A stretch of DNA of 64,000 nucleotides, taken from assembly GCA_903994365.1 (NCBI GenBank), contig CAJEXL010000002.1, positions 81,169 through 145,168 on the forward strand. The letters are read 5' to 3'. Shown here piece after piece: positions 18,883-26,822 of this stretch. The translations under genes were made by a program, and so were the position numbers. The notes beneath the pieces are model-generated. The model saw only the letters and a program-made list of their open reading frames with translations, made no database searches and was not told the origin of the DNA. Source of the stretch: an uncultured Chlorobiaceae bacterium. Its GTDB lineage: Bacteria > Bacteroidota > Chlorobiia > Chlorobiales > Chlorobiaceae. Every line of letters starts with the position of its first letter. The stretch's first letter is position 1.

Positions 18883-19641
18883 ATGAAAATGCTGTCATAC
18901 TTGGACAAAATAAAAGTCCCGTTGGAGATTGCCTCGGTCCTCATAGGCATAGTGTTAGGGATTATGGCGGTCTGGCAGCAGGTCAAGCCCTCCAAGGACC
19001 TTGTGGCTGAGGTAGTTGTGACAAAAGCGAAACTCCCGTATCGGTTCTTGCGAGATGCAATAGCTCTCCCGGGGGAGGTGGACACTGCACTCCGCAAGAA
19101 CAATAACCTCGCAAAACTGATTCCTGATGGTTCGCGACAAGACGAAGTGCTCGCTTTAGTAAAGGATGTTGTCGAGAGACAATCCTTCTCCCTTCATGCT
19201 TTGGAAAACCTACAGGATAGCTTTATGGCCGTCACAGTCCATAACAAAGGAGAACTTCCCCTCCAAGACGTGAAGTTAGTCTTCCGATATCCGCTTGATA
19301 AGTCGGTTACCATTATCGGCGCTGATGGTGTAGTCAAGAATCTCGATGGGACGGGATTCATTCCGCTGGGCGATTTGCCGCCACATGGAGAAATACTGGT
19401 TTATGCTTGGGGTGTGGCATTCATAGTTTCCTCTCAGGCCGATGTGACCGTGTCGCACTCAGGTGGTGTTGGTGAAATTTTACTCTCTCGATCAGTCCCT
19501 ACTTTCATTTGGGAAAATGAGGGATTCTTCTTTTCCTATAAGCATACGGCATTTGCACTGATTGCAATCATGCTCGTTAGTGGGGGGCTACTTGGTTTTT
19601 CGAGGTATCACAACCGGCCGCGCAAAGTTGAGCAGGGATAA
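18883..19641 (+). CDS. Hypothetical two-helix membrane protein
   Basis: 252 residues from ATG 18883 (an in-frame upstream ATG at 18790 would add an unlikely leader). One helix lies near the N-terminus (IASVLIGIVLGIMAVWQQV) and one near the C-terminus (HTAFALIAIMLVSGGLLGF). Between them is a soluble domain containing VTVHNKGELPLQDVKLVF, which looks like an immunoglobulin-like beta fold. I do not recognise the family. It lies just beyond the cco operon, where the rearranged region starts, and is followed by an attC-like fold, so it may be a captured cassette. Confidence 0.6.
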   Translation: MKMLSYLDKIKVPLEIASVLIGIVLGIMAVWQQVKPSKDLVAEVVVTKAKLPYRFLRDAIALPGEVDTALRKNNNLAKLIPDGSRQDEVLALVKDVVERQSFSLHALENLQDSFMAVTVHNKGELPLQDVKLVFRYPLDKSVTIIGADGVVKNLDGTGFIPLGDLPPHGEILVYAWGVAFIVSSQADVTVSHSGGVGEILLSRSVPTFIWENEGFFFSYKHTAFALIAIMLVSGGLLGFSRYHNRPRKVEQG

Positions 19642-19642
19642 G

Positions 19643-19737
19643 GCCGAACTGGCGGTTGCAGGGGAGCGCCGAACTGCTGCGCAATTCAATTTCCTCCTTG
19701 CTTCTCTTGTCGTCGCCCCTGAACCGTAGCGTTAACC
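19643..19737 (+). other. Integron attC-like folded site
   Basis: Just after the hypothetical gene, CGGTT-G-CAGGGG (19653-19664) can pair with CCCCTGAACCG (19716-19726), leaving one extrahelical G, the asymmetry typical of attC sites. Outside this stem are an AAC (19647-19649) and a GTT (19731-19733), as in the R'' and R' boxes. The box sequences depart from the consensus, and no integrase gene is in the window. It is followed by a perfect hairpin, AACCCAT/ATGGGTT (19734-19756). Confidence 0.35.
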
Positions 19738-19806
19738 CATAAAAAATAGATGGGTTGAACGAAATGACGAAAACAATGGTAACGCAAAATTCTGGATAGC
19801 AAACTT

Positions 19807-20013
19807 ATGAAACACATGAACACAGTAGCGACATATAACCCCGAAGTGCAGGATGACAGTGAAGAGGATGAAAAGCATCTCGCCCTCTTAATCCATCAAG
19901 CAGGAGAAGAGGCAAGAATCCGCACAAAAATAACGATGGACGCACATTTCAAAAAACTTAACGACATGATTGCCGAGGCGGTTTTATCTCAAAAAAAATC
20001 TCTCCCAGCATGA
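19807..20013 (+). CDS. Antitoxin of a zeta-like TA module, copy 1
   Basis: 68 residues, charged and probably helical, with an N-terminal TYNPE.QDDSEE segment and a conserved tail HFKKLNDMIAEAVLSQKK. It overlaps the start of a zeta-like kinase toxin by four bases, as antitoxin genes do. Near-identical copies occur at 29302 (intact) and 30327 (frameshifted). The antitoxin role is inferred from pairing; the family is not otherwise recognised. Confidence 0.65.
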   Translation: MKHMNTVATYNPEVQDDSEEDEKHLALLIHQAGEEARIRTKITMDAHFKKLNDMIAEAVLSQKKSLPA

Positions 20014-20204
20014 AAGATGCTCAAAAACCAAGATTGATTGTGGTAGCAGGGCCAAATGGTTCAGGCAAAACAACCATTACCGAAAAACTGCTCCGCCACG
20101 AATGGATGGAGGATTGTCAATACATCAATCCGGATCTGATTGCACAGCAAGAGTTTGGAGACTGGAACTCCCCTGCTGCTGTATCAATCCTGAAGGATTT
20201 CTAA
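20010..20204 (+). pseudogene. Zeta-like toxin, 3'-truncated, copy 1
   Basis: The N-terminus of a zeta-toxin family P-loop kinase: LIVVAGPNGSGKTTITEKLL (Walker A) followed by YINPDLIAQQEFGDWNS. Comparison with the copies at 29496 and 34643 shows homology ends near residue 58 (SPAAV); six unrelated codons and a stop follow. The C-terminal half, including the conserved FETVFS region, is lost. The junction lies directly before the next TA module, so that module probably replaced the missing part. Confidence 0.8.
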
Positions 20205-20229
20205 CAACAGTCACCAAGAAAATTACATT

Positions 20230-20418
20230 ATGTCAACAGTAATGAAAAAGGAAGAAGCGCATAAACTCATTGACCTTCTGCCCCCGAAAGCTACATGGGA
20301 TGACCTGATGCACGAAATATACGTTCGTGAAGCAATTGAACGCGGCTTGGCGGACAGCAATGCAGGCCGAACCAAGGACGTACAGGAAGTCCGCGCCAAG
20401 TATGGATTACCAGAATGA
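20230..20418 (+). CDS. Antitoxin of ParE-type pair, copy 1
   Basis: 62 residues, MSTVMKKEEAHKLIDLLP at the start and KDVQEVRAKYGLPE at the end. It overlaps the parE-like toxin by four bases. The central ATWDDLMHEIYVREAIERGL resembles the predicted helix of short DUF2281-like or addiction-module antitoxins. A nearly identical intact pair is at 36635-37104 and a remnant at 41213. Confidence 0.75.
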   Translation: MSTVMKKEEAHKLIDLLPPKATWDDLMHEIYVREAIERGLADSNAGRTKDVQEVRAKYGLPE

Positions 20419-20699
20419 AAGTCTACTGGACAGTTACAGCCGAGGGACATTTGGATGCCATCCACGATCATATTGCGCTGGATTCGCCGGTATATGCCAA
20501 ACGTATGGTCGATCACCTGACCCAAAAATCCCGACAGATCGCTGATTTCCCATTGTCAGGGCGTATGGTTCCTGAATATGAGAATGATCAGATTCGTGAA
20601 GTCATAGAAGGCCCTTACCGCATTATTTATCATAATAAATCAGAACAGATTGACGTTGTTGCTGTGATCCACGGCGCAATGAATCTCCTTCACTCGTGA
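20415..20699 (+). CDS. ParE-type toxin, copy 1
   Basis: 94 residues with the ParE/RelE fold pattern: W...AE..L..I..HIA.DSP.YAKR.V, then DFPLSGRMVPEYENDQIREV and GPYRIIYH......VVAVIHGA. ParE toxins poison DNA gyrase. The frame is intact and coupled to its antitoxin, so the module is probably active. Downstream the sequence runs directly into the split methyltransferase fragment. Confidence 0.85.
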   Translation: MKVYWTVTAEGHLDAIHDHIALDSPVYAKRMVDHLTQKSRQIADFPLSGRMVPEYENDQIREVIEGPYRIIYHNKSEQIDVVAVIHGAMNLLHS

Positions 20700-20700
20700 G

Positions 20701-21405
20701 AAAAAACACTCCCCAATACAGAGCACACCACTTTACCATACGGCCAAAGGAGAAGCTTATGTCGGTAATTCTCTTGAACTTCTCGCAGAGTTGCCAGACA
20801 ATTGCATTGATTTGGTTATGACATCGCCCCCCTTTGCACTTCGGCGCCAAAAGAGTTATGGCAATGTTGAGGAGACAGAATACGTCCAGTGGATTAAGCC
20901 ATTCGGCCAGGAGGTATTTCGGGTTCTCAAAGAGAGCGGGAGTTTCGTTCTTGATTTGGGCGGCACATATCGTTCCGGTGTTCCCTCACGTTCTCTGTAC
21001 AACTTCCGGGTACTTTTGGCCTTCTGCGATGAGATCGGGTTTCAACTGGCGGAGGACTTCTATTGGTTCAATCCGGCAAAGTTGCCATCACCAATTGAAT
21101 GGGTCAACAAACGAAAGCTTCGTGCAAAAGATTCTGTCAACACCGTATGGTGGTTTAGTAAAACCGATTTTCCGAAAGCCGATGTCAGGAAGGTACTGAC
21201 TCCCTCTTCTGATCGAATGAAAAAATTGATTGAGGACCCGGAGAGTTTCTACACACCCAAAAAACGCCCATCCGGCCATGACATCAGTGACGCGTTTGGC
21301 AAGGATAACGGTGGCGCAATTCCTTCCAACCTTCTCTCTATACCAAATACCGATAGCAACTCGAGCTTGAGACTGTCGGTAATGATGATTACTGCTTGTA
21401 TTTGA
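20701..21405 (+). pseudogene. N4-cytosine DNA methyltransferase, 5' part
   Basis: An open frame from about 20698, ending at 21405, encodes AYVGNSLELLAELPDNCIDL and then the catalytic motif TSPPF near base 20826, followed by the SAM-binding-type segment GSFVLDLGG. SPP(F/Y) is typical of N4-cytosine methyltransferases. No ATG lies in frame before TSPPF; TTG 20791 is the only obvious start and would cut the N-terminal motif, so the 5' end is probably damaged too. Homology to the 3' fragment ends near 21366; the last 13 codons are unrelated. The 3' half of the gene lies at 23384-24054, beyond a restriction cassette. Confidence 0.8.
21091..21366 (+). repeat. Target duplication, left copy (methyltransferase segment)
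   Basis: About 273 bases, from attgaatgggtcaacaaac to agcaactcgagct, are repeated directly at 23383-23655 with about 19 differences (about 93% identity by eye). The two copies flank the NotI-like/adenine methylase cassette. Part of the same sequence recurs at 37755-37955. Confidence 0.9.
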
Positions 21406-21416
21406 GCTAATTCCAT

Positions 21417-22367
21417 TCACGTTTTCTCGTCAGACCATCTCATCTCAGGTTCATGCACTGCCGGATAACTGTCCATCCATGAGAGATCTTTTCCGATAAC
21501 CAGCTCTTCCATTGTGGCGTGGTGTGTATTGTTCATCGAAATCAGCCGCATCTGAAATCCATAGGTACGGGCCTTGTGCCTGACTTCTTCAGCATTGTCA
21601 TAAGTCATCAAAAAATTTCCGCGTATCAAACTACAGGTTTTGAACAAGAGGTCGTGATCAAGCTCAAAATGGCGATAGAGACGTTTGCCTGCTTTTTTCC
21701 CTCCAGCGGTATATGGCGGGTCAATAAAAAAAATCGCATCAGGATAGTCAGCATACTCCTTTATGGTGTTTAAGCCGTCCTCCTGCAGAAATGTTATGTT
21801 GCCCGCAATATGCTCAAGGTTTGAAAATCGTTTTGCCAGAGTTGCAGGATACCATCGAGAATGAATTCCTTTTCCATTTTCACCGTTTTTTAGAAATCCT
21901 GCGCCATCGGCAAGAATCCCGCCATGAAAAGTTCGGTTTTTCAGAATGGTTTGAAAGGCTTTTTCCTTAACATCGCCATCCTTTTTTTGCAGTTCACACA
22001 GGAGGTTTTCCTTCGAAAGGTCAAACCCGAGGATTCTTTTTGCAAGCCAATCCCCCTGACCGCTCACAATCGTCTGCCATACCGCTGCAATCTCCTCATC
22101 CAGTTCAACCATAATAACATGCTCGACGGCATGTTCAAACAGAGCCGTGAGGCTGATGGTACCTCCGCCTGCAAAAGGCTCAATCAGCAGTGAAGGCTTT
22201 TTTTGCAGAGATCGAATCCAGTTTCTGAAGGTGGGGACAAACCAGGTTTTGCCACCGGGATAGCGAAAAGGGCTTCGATGAGGCACTGACGCTATGTTGA
22301 CCGGTTTCGGGCAGGTAATGGATTCCTCCATTTCTGTGAACAGACATTGTTGTCGGGAAAGCGTCAT
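21417..22367 (-). CDS. DNA adenine methyltransferase (D12/Dam class)
   Basis: 316 residues. Motifs are FRYPGGKTW (residues 34-42), EPFAGGG (63-69, SAM binding) and DPPY (216-219, catalytic), in the order of class D12 N6-adenine methyltransferases. It starts one base after the stop of the restriction enzyme gene (TAAcATG), so the two form one operon, and it should protect the host from that enzyme. The class implies that the cassette's target contains an adenine. Confidence 0.9.
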   Translation of the reverse strand: MTLSRQQCLFTEMEESITCPKPVNIASVPHRSPFRYPGGKTWFVPTFRNWIRSLQKKPSLLIEPFAGGGTISLTALFEHAVEHVIMVELDEEIAAVWQTIVSGQGDWLAKRILGFDLSKENLLCELQKKDGDVKEKAFQTILKNRTFHGGILADGAGFLKNGENGKGIHSRWYPATLAKRFSNLEHIAGNITFLQEDGLNTIKEYADYPDAIFFIDPPYTAGGKKAGKRLYRHFELDHDLLFKTCSLIRGNFLMTYDNAEEVRHKARTYGFQMRLISMNNTHHATMEELVIGKDLSWMDSYPAVHEPEMRWSDEKT

Positions 22368-22368
22368 G

Positions 22369-23253
22369 TTACAATGGATTATCTATTACCGCATTGATTG
22401 GAGGAGTCTCAAGTTGATCATCAAGTTTCTTTTGAAGCAGTTTTATAAAGTTATCGATATCTCCGGGTGTTGCCGTTGTAATCGAGAGAAGAGCTGATTC
22501 AAATTGAGTATAAATTTCGTCGATGATTTTCAGGTGATAGCGTTCTGTCCCCTCTTCGGTGGAGAGCACAAGATCGTAGATTAACCATGCAATATCAGCC
22601 TCAGATTTCTCTACCTGTTTTAACCGGGGAAGTGTCTCGAAAAAATTTTTATGTATTGCTACGGCAGTTTTCTTTTTCCAAGTGTGAAGGATTCCTCCTT
22701 TGAACAGAAGCTGTGGGGCAAGGCGTTTGCGTGAAGATGAAAGGTAATCGGGTCTCGGATAATTTGGCTGTGTTCTCCAGTCCATGCCAGCATTAGCCAC
22801 CGGATCTGTCATGAAGTGTTCAAAAGGCTCCCTGACGTTTCCCGAAATGTAAACTGCCTGAATCTCAAGAGCACCAAAATCGATAACTTTGCCATTATTG
22901 TCGTAAGCGACAAGCACAATATCGATATTTCCTGCTGATTTCCCGTCAGCATCGTTAAGCCTCACCTCTGTCAGTGAACTCCATGAGGTTGCTCTCTTGA
23001 AAAAGAAAGATGCGGCATTATCGGTAATAAGCCAATCCTCCCTGAACCTGATTGGGCAGGTGATAACTGGCTGGTTGTTGTGAAAAATACTGCATACACC
23101 AAGAGGATATTTTGCCTTGTCCTTTGTGCAATTCGGGATTTTGTTGTTAAACGGGCAGAGCTTGTGCGCACGGAAGCGTTGAGCTTTGGCTGATTGCTCA
23201 GTGATCGGATATCCAAAGACCTCTGCCAATGGTTGTAGAGGATGAGCTTCCAT
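22369..23253 (-). CDS. NotI-family type II restriction endonuclease
   Basis: About 294 residues from ATG 23253 (a GTG six bases earlier is also in frame). Hallmarks of NotI-type enzymes are visible: four cysteines (C33, C42, C54, C66, in LCPFNN, PNCTKD, GVCSI and ITCP) that match the iron-binding Cys4 site; a PD-(D/E)XK-type core with NIDIVLV (D111) and ALEIQAVYISGN (E130, Q132); and PRPDYLSSSRKRLAPQL. NotI itself is about 383 residues. It is co-transcribed with the adenine methylase. The pair sits inside another methyltransferase gene. Confidence 0.88.
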   Translation of the reverse strand: MEAHPLQPLAEVFGYPITEQSAKAQRFRAHKLCPFNNKIPNCTKDKAKYPLGVCSIFHNNQPVITCPIRFREDWLITDNAASFFFKRATSWSSLTEVRLNDADGKSAGNIDIVLVAYDNNGKVIDFGALEIQAVYISGNVREPFEHFMTDPVANAGMDWRTQPNYPRPDYLSSSRKRLAPQLLFKGGILHTWKKKTAVAIHKNFFETLPRLKQVEKSEADIAWLIYDLVLSTEEGTERYHLKIIDEIYTQFESALLSITTATPGDIDNFIKLLQKKLDDQLETPPINAVIDNPL

Positions 23254-23364
23254 CGTCACTATTTTTTCATTTACTTTCGTGTAAAGGGTTCAACCATCAC
23301 AATAATACATTTTTTCAGATAACGCCAACAGGGTTTCATCTATTGAAGGAAAGAGAGTATTCCG

Positions 23365-24054
23365 GTGTTCATCAACCAGCCCATTGAATGGGTCAACAAA
23401 CGAAAGCTTCGTGCAAAGGATTCTGTCAACACGGTGTGGTGGTTTAGTAAAACCAACTTTCCGAAAGCCGATGTCACGAAGGTACTGACTCCCTATTCTG
23501 ATCGTATGAAAAAATTGATTGAGGATCCAGAGAGTTTTTACACTCCCAAAAAACGCCCATCAGGCCATGACATCAGTGACGCGTTTGGCAAGGATAATGG
23601 TGGAGCAATTCCTTCCAACCTTCTCTCGATACCGAATACCGAGAGCAATTCGAGCTATCTGCGGATATGCAAGGAACTCGGCATTGAACGCCATCCGGCA
23701 AGATTCCCTTCAGAACTCCCCGCGTTTTTTATCAAGATGCTGACCGACGAGGACGATGTTGTGCTCGACATTTTTGGAGGTTCAAATACCACCGGATTCA
23801 CCGCAGAAGCTCTCATGCGAAAGTGGATAACCTTTGAGATCAACCATGATTATCTCTCTTCATCCGTCTTCAGGTTCCTCGATGGACAAAGCTCTGCAAC
23901 CATGAAACGCGTTTTGGATGAATTGAACAAGAGTGATGCAAATTACTTTATCAACAAGACCGCTTGCGCACTCAATCCGAGTAACAAAGCAAAGTCGAAA
24001 GCTGAATCAAAGGCTCAGGGAGAATTATTTGTTTTCGGGGCTACAGCTCTATAG
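23365..24054 (+). pseudogene. N4-cytosine DNA methyltransferase, 3' part
   Basis: The frame reads PIEWVNKRKLRAKDSVNTVW (also in the 5' part) and goes on past the duplicated segment to the FGGSNTTGF SAM-binding motif and a C-terminal tail. In this circularly ordered class the SAM motif is at the C-terminal end and the TSPPF motif near the start, so the two parts together make one enzyme. This part lacks TSPPF and cannot work alone. A partial third copy is fused to rhuM at 37750. Confidence 0.85.
23383..23655 (+). repeat. Target duplication, right copy
   Basis: Second copy of the segment at 21091-21366, beginning near attgaatgggtcaacaaac and continuing without a break into the 3' part of the methyltransferase. 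The divergence between copies (about 19 of 273 bases) shows the event is not recent or that one copy has been altered by recombination. Confidence 0.9.
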
Positions 24055-24097
24055 TGCCTGACAGGAGACCACCGCTTTTTGAAAAGCTGACGAAAGT

Positions 24098-24174
24098 GTG
24101 AGCTTTCAGAAAACGATATACCCGATACTGGCAAAGGAGAGCTACGGGAGCATTCTGGAGAGGCGGGAGTGATG
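24098..24174 (+). pseudogene. hsdR 3'-end remnant
   Basis: gctttcagaaaacgatat and the following bases match the last ~75 bases of the type I hsdR remnant at 27905-27980 (FQKTI.PILAKE.Y.SILE.). It is a short copy of that gene's end placed after the methyltransferase fragment. From here to 24441 I see no gene. Confidence 0.7.
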
Positions 24175-24441
24175 ATGCAGGTGAAAATTGCAGCATGGTT
24201 TGTATAATTCAGATTTTCATCTTACACTGCATCAGTACTATTCCCGGTAGCCCCTGAAGCAATTCAAGCTATCGGGTTTCGTTTTTTATGGTGCTTCTGC
24301 TCTCTCTGGAAAATGGCCTGTTGAACCGACGAGATGCCTGCTTTCTATAAGAGGATATTGTATTTATTTATAATACGTTATCAAAAAAGCCCCTTCTAAA
24401 TCTCTTATAATCTCATCTACATCTCTTATAATTTTTATTGA

Positions 24442-26127
24442 TTAAGTATCTCCCTTTTGCTCCTTTAAAACCCATTTTGGAGCCGCATCAGAACCAACAT
24501 TCTCTATCTTTTCGTTCCGTCTCAATTCAGCAATGAGGTTGGTGATTTTCGTCTTTTTCTGCTTTTCATCGTATAAATCAGACAGTTTCGTCCAAACCAA
24601 CTCTTCGATGTCTTTTCGGGAAAGTGAACCATGATCTTGCATTCCCTGCATAATCCAATCAAAATACTGCTGCTTGGAAAAGGCTTTGTTTCGGGTGTAA
24701 ACTGCTTTTTGTCCCGTGGTTTGTGCTACTTTTGCCGAAATAATAATATTTGGTTTTTTACCTTCTATAAGTCCTTTTGCCCTCAGCAGCTTTAATTCTG
24801 GTTCCAGGAGCGGCTTCCGTTTCTGTACGTTATCAAGGAGAATAATCTGGTTTAAACTTAATTCGGGGTTTCGGGCAAGAACCCTCGCATAGTCCATATC
24901 CAGTACTTTTCCTGTAAGTGTTACTTTTACCTTGTTCCCTGAAAAATCGTAATCGGGCATTGGAAAAAACCTCTCTCGCTGCACCCTGAACATCCGCTTG
25001 ATACCGCTGCCAATGGAATCAATCATATTGAAGGACTCCATAGTGGTAACCAGCAGGGTGTTTCGGTAAAAAGAAGGTGGCTCTTCGCTCTCGATAACCT
25101 CCTGAATGCTTCCGGGAAGAAAGGATCCTGGATTTGTAAAAGAGATGTAGCCATCTTCATTTTCAGCAACAGAAACCCTCGAACCCAGGTTATAGTCCAT
25201 GTGGGCGATGCAATTACTCAACGCTTCTTTGATATTCTGCTGGTCGTACTGATCCACTTCATCAGGGAACAATGTGCCTTCTTTGAGATAGCGATATTTG
25301 AGATTACGAATTTTAGCAAATACCTCATCGACAGCATTGATGTATGGCGGATAAAAATGTTGGTAATCCTTTTCAATTTTTTCTTTGCTGTACAGCACCC
25401 AGCTAATCTGTGGCTGTACCGGATTCAATTGTGCCGTTGCCTCCGGCTTGCCAAGCAGCAAAACAGCAGCTCGAGTGATTTTTCCATTCACAATCAATCG
25501 GCTCTTTGCAAGAAAAGTAACCGTATCCCACCCATCTATCTCCTCGGTGATACGGGGATTTTTTACTTTGTAATTGAGCTTGGCTTTGGCAATAGCCATC
25601 TCATCTAATTGACTGGTAGTGACCGTTGGGCAGATACCGGAACTCCAGTCATCCATCGTATGGAGCGGTTCCATTAAAATTGCTTCCCTTCTGCTCTGAG
25701 TCAATTCAAGTAAACTATCACCACTTCGCTGCCATGCTTTTCTATGAGCAATTACCGGCTGACGTGGCAGATGTTTGGGGATATGCAATACCCAAACAGT
25801 TTTGTTGGTATCTGTAGTGATAAAAAGCTCTACCCTTAAACCTTCACTCGGGAGATGGGAACAATTACCAATGATGCGGAAAGGAAAATTTTCTGGTGTA
25901 TAATCATGCAGGTTTTGAATCCCGATAATGCGCAGAGTTTTATCTTCTACACCTATAACCAAATCACCACCTTCCATGTTGGCAATAGCAGACACATAAG
26001 AAATCACATCATCACCTGCAGAACCCGAAACGGCGTAGCGCAAATTGCCAAAGGCTTTCCATTCGCAATGCTCATTTTCTTCAGGGAAATGCAGTTTCAA
26101 ATACCCATACAGTTCTTGCTCTACCAT
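24442..26127 (-). CDS. AlbA_2 (Schlafen-like) domain ATP-binding protein
   Basis: 561 residues. The N-terminal AlbA_2 domain (EWKAFGNLRYAVSG, then SAIANMEGGDLVIGVED, residues ~20-65) is followed by a HATPase_c_4-like region (NIKEALSNCIAHMDY near 300, ISFTNPGSFLPG near 330, SIGSGIKRMF near 375) and a helical, DNA-binding-like C-terminus. Proteins of this type are called transcriptional regulators or RecG-related ATPases and appear often in defence or mobile regions; the exact role is unknown. It is complete and faces the opposite way to the TA genes. It could be a host-interaction or anti-phage factor, which is inference from context. Confidence 0.75.
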   Translation of the reverse strand: MVEQELYGYLKLHFPEENEHCEWKAFGNLRYAVSGSAGDDVISYVSAIANMEGGDLVIGVEDKTLRIIGIQNLHDYTPENFPFRIIGNCSHLPSEGLRVELFITTDTNKTVWVLHIPKHLPRQPVIAHRKAWQRSGDSLLELTQSRREAILMEPLHTMDDWSSGICPTVTTSQLDEMAIAKAKLNYKVKNPRITEEIDGWDTVTFLAKSRLIVNGKITRAAVLLLGKPEATAQLNPVQPQISWVLYSKEKIEKDYQHFYPPYINAVDEVFAKIRNLKYRYLKEGTLFPDEVDQYDQQNIKEALSNCIAHMDYNLGSRVSVAENEDGYISFTNPGSFLPGSIQEVIESEEPPSFYRNTLLVTTMESFNMIDSIGSGIKRMFRVQRERFFPMPDYDFSGNKVKVTLTGKVLDMDYARVLARNPELSLNQIILLDNVQKRKPLLEPELKLLRAKGLIEGKKPNIIISAKVAQTTGQKAVYTRNKAFSKQQYFDWIMQGMQDHGSLSRKDIEELVWTKLSDLYDEKQKKTKITNLIAELRRNEKIENVGSDAAPKWVLKEQKGDT

Positions 26128-26421
26128 GCTATAGTACTTTTATTTTGCGTGATCAGCTTCTGCTTTTTCAAGTCCGGTTTGAATTCCTCCTATAGCGTTA
26201 GTCGCACACACCACTCTCTTTTCTCCACTTGTTCTATGCCTCATTATCTCAAATATTTTCAGATGTTCAGAATTCGCCACCGTTAGCTGCTGATTACCAT
26301 TGAAGAATCATACCGAATGAAGCTATACTGTACGTATTCAGAAAAATCAAAATACACAACTCACAGGAAAACAACACACTCACGGACAGACTCTTCATCG
26401 CTCTTGTGAAGCAAAAAGAGA

Positions 26422-26512
26422 GTGTTTTGTGATGATCAGCGACGGCATCACCTGCGGTCACGCCTACACCATTGCCCTTGAGAGCACTACCGTTGCCATC
26501 CTGATGCGGGAG
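26422..26512 (+). pseudogene. Internal ccoI fragment
   Basis: tgtgatgatcagcgacggcatc...gcccttgagagcactaccgttgccatcctg corresponds to ccoI 17570-17696 around its VGDGINDAP hinge and the following helix, with about 36 bases missing between the two halves. It is a deletion-scarred remnant, the fourth site in the window that carries ccoI sequence. Confidence 0.65.
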
Positions 26513-26590
26513 GCTGGAAGGGGGGGACAACTATTGCAAATTTTGCAACAGTTCGAATAATCAAGGGTGAGCTGGAAAAAAGACCAGTGC

Positions 26591-26611
26591 AATGTGCAAA
26601 AAATGCACATT
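26591..26611. promoter_or_regulatory. Perfect 8-base inverted repeat
   Basis: AATGTGCA-aaaaa-TGCACATT. A symmetric site of this kind could be an operator. Nearby TTGCAAA-T-TTTGCAA (26534-26548) is also symmetric. No regulator was assigned. Confidence 0.3.
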
Positions 26612-26657
26612 CCAAAACCTTCAGCCAGCTAAATCAAGAGCGACGGTATAAAAGAGC

Positions 26658-26682
26658 AACTACCGAGTTTTTCCCGGTAGTT
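26658..26682. other. Hairpin AACTACCG/CGGTAGTT
   Basis: A perfect 8-base stem with a T-rich nine-base loop, no U run after it, so not a typical terminator. Function unknown. Confidence 0.3.
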
Positions 26683-26822
26683 CAAGCTGAAAGAATATCG
26701 ACCATAACGGGCATAGATTGTATTTGAAGGCTATTTGATTGGATGCATAAACAAGCCTTAGCAATAAAACGAAACTCTTTTAATATAAAGATGTTATACG
26801 ATTATTTCTTTTTGACGGCTAT

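Larger units (their letters stand above)
26128..26822. other. Non-coding spacer with ccoI remnant and hairpins
   Basis: About 695 bases without an intact gene. It contains a ccoI fragment (26422-26512) and three perfect short inverted repeats (26534-26548, 26591-26611, 26658-26682). The remainder shows no coding pattern I can support. The inverted repeats could be operator or transcript hairpin sites for the hsdR remnant downstream. Confidence 0.5.

Noticed and set aside
26294..26530. Minus-strand 78-codon frame next to the AlbA_2 gene
   Set aside because: It is antisense to the ccoI fragment at 26422.
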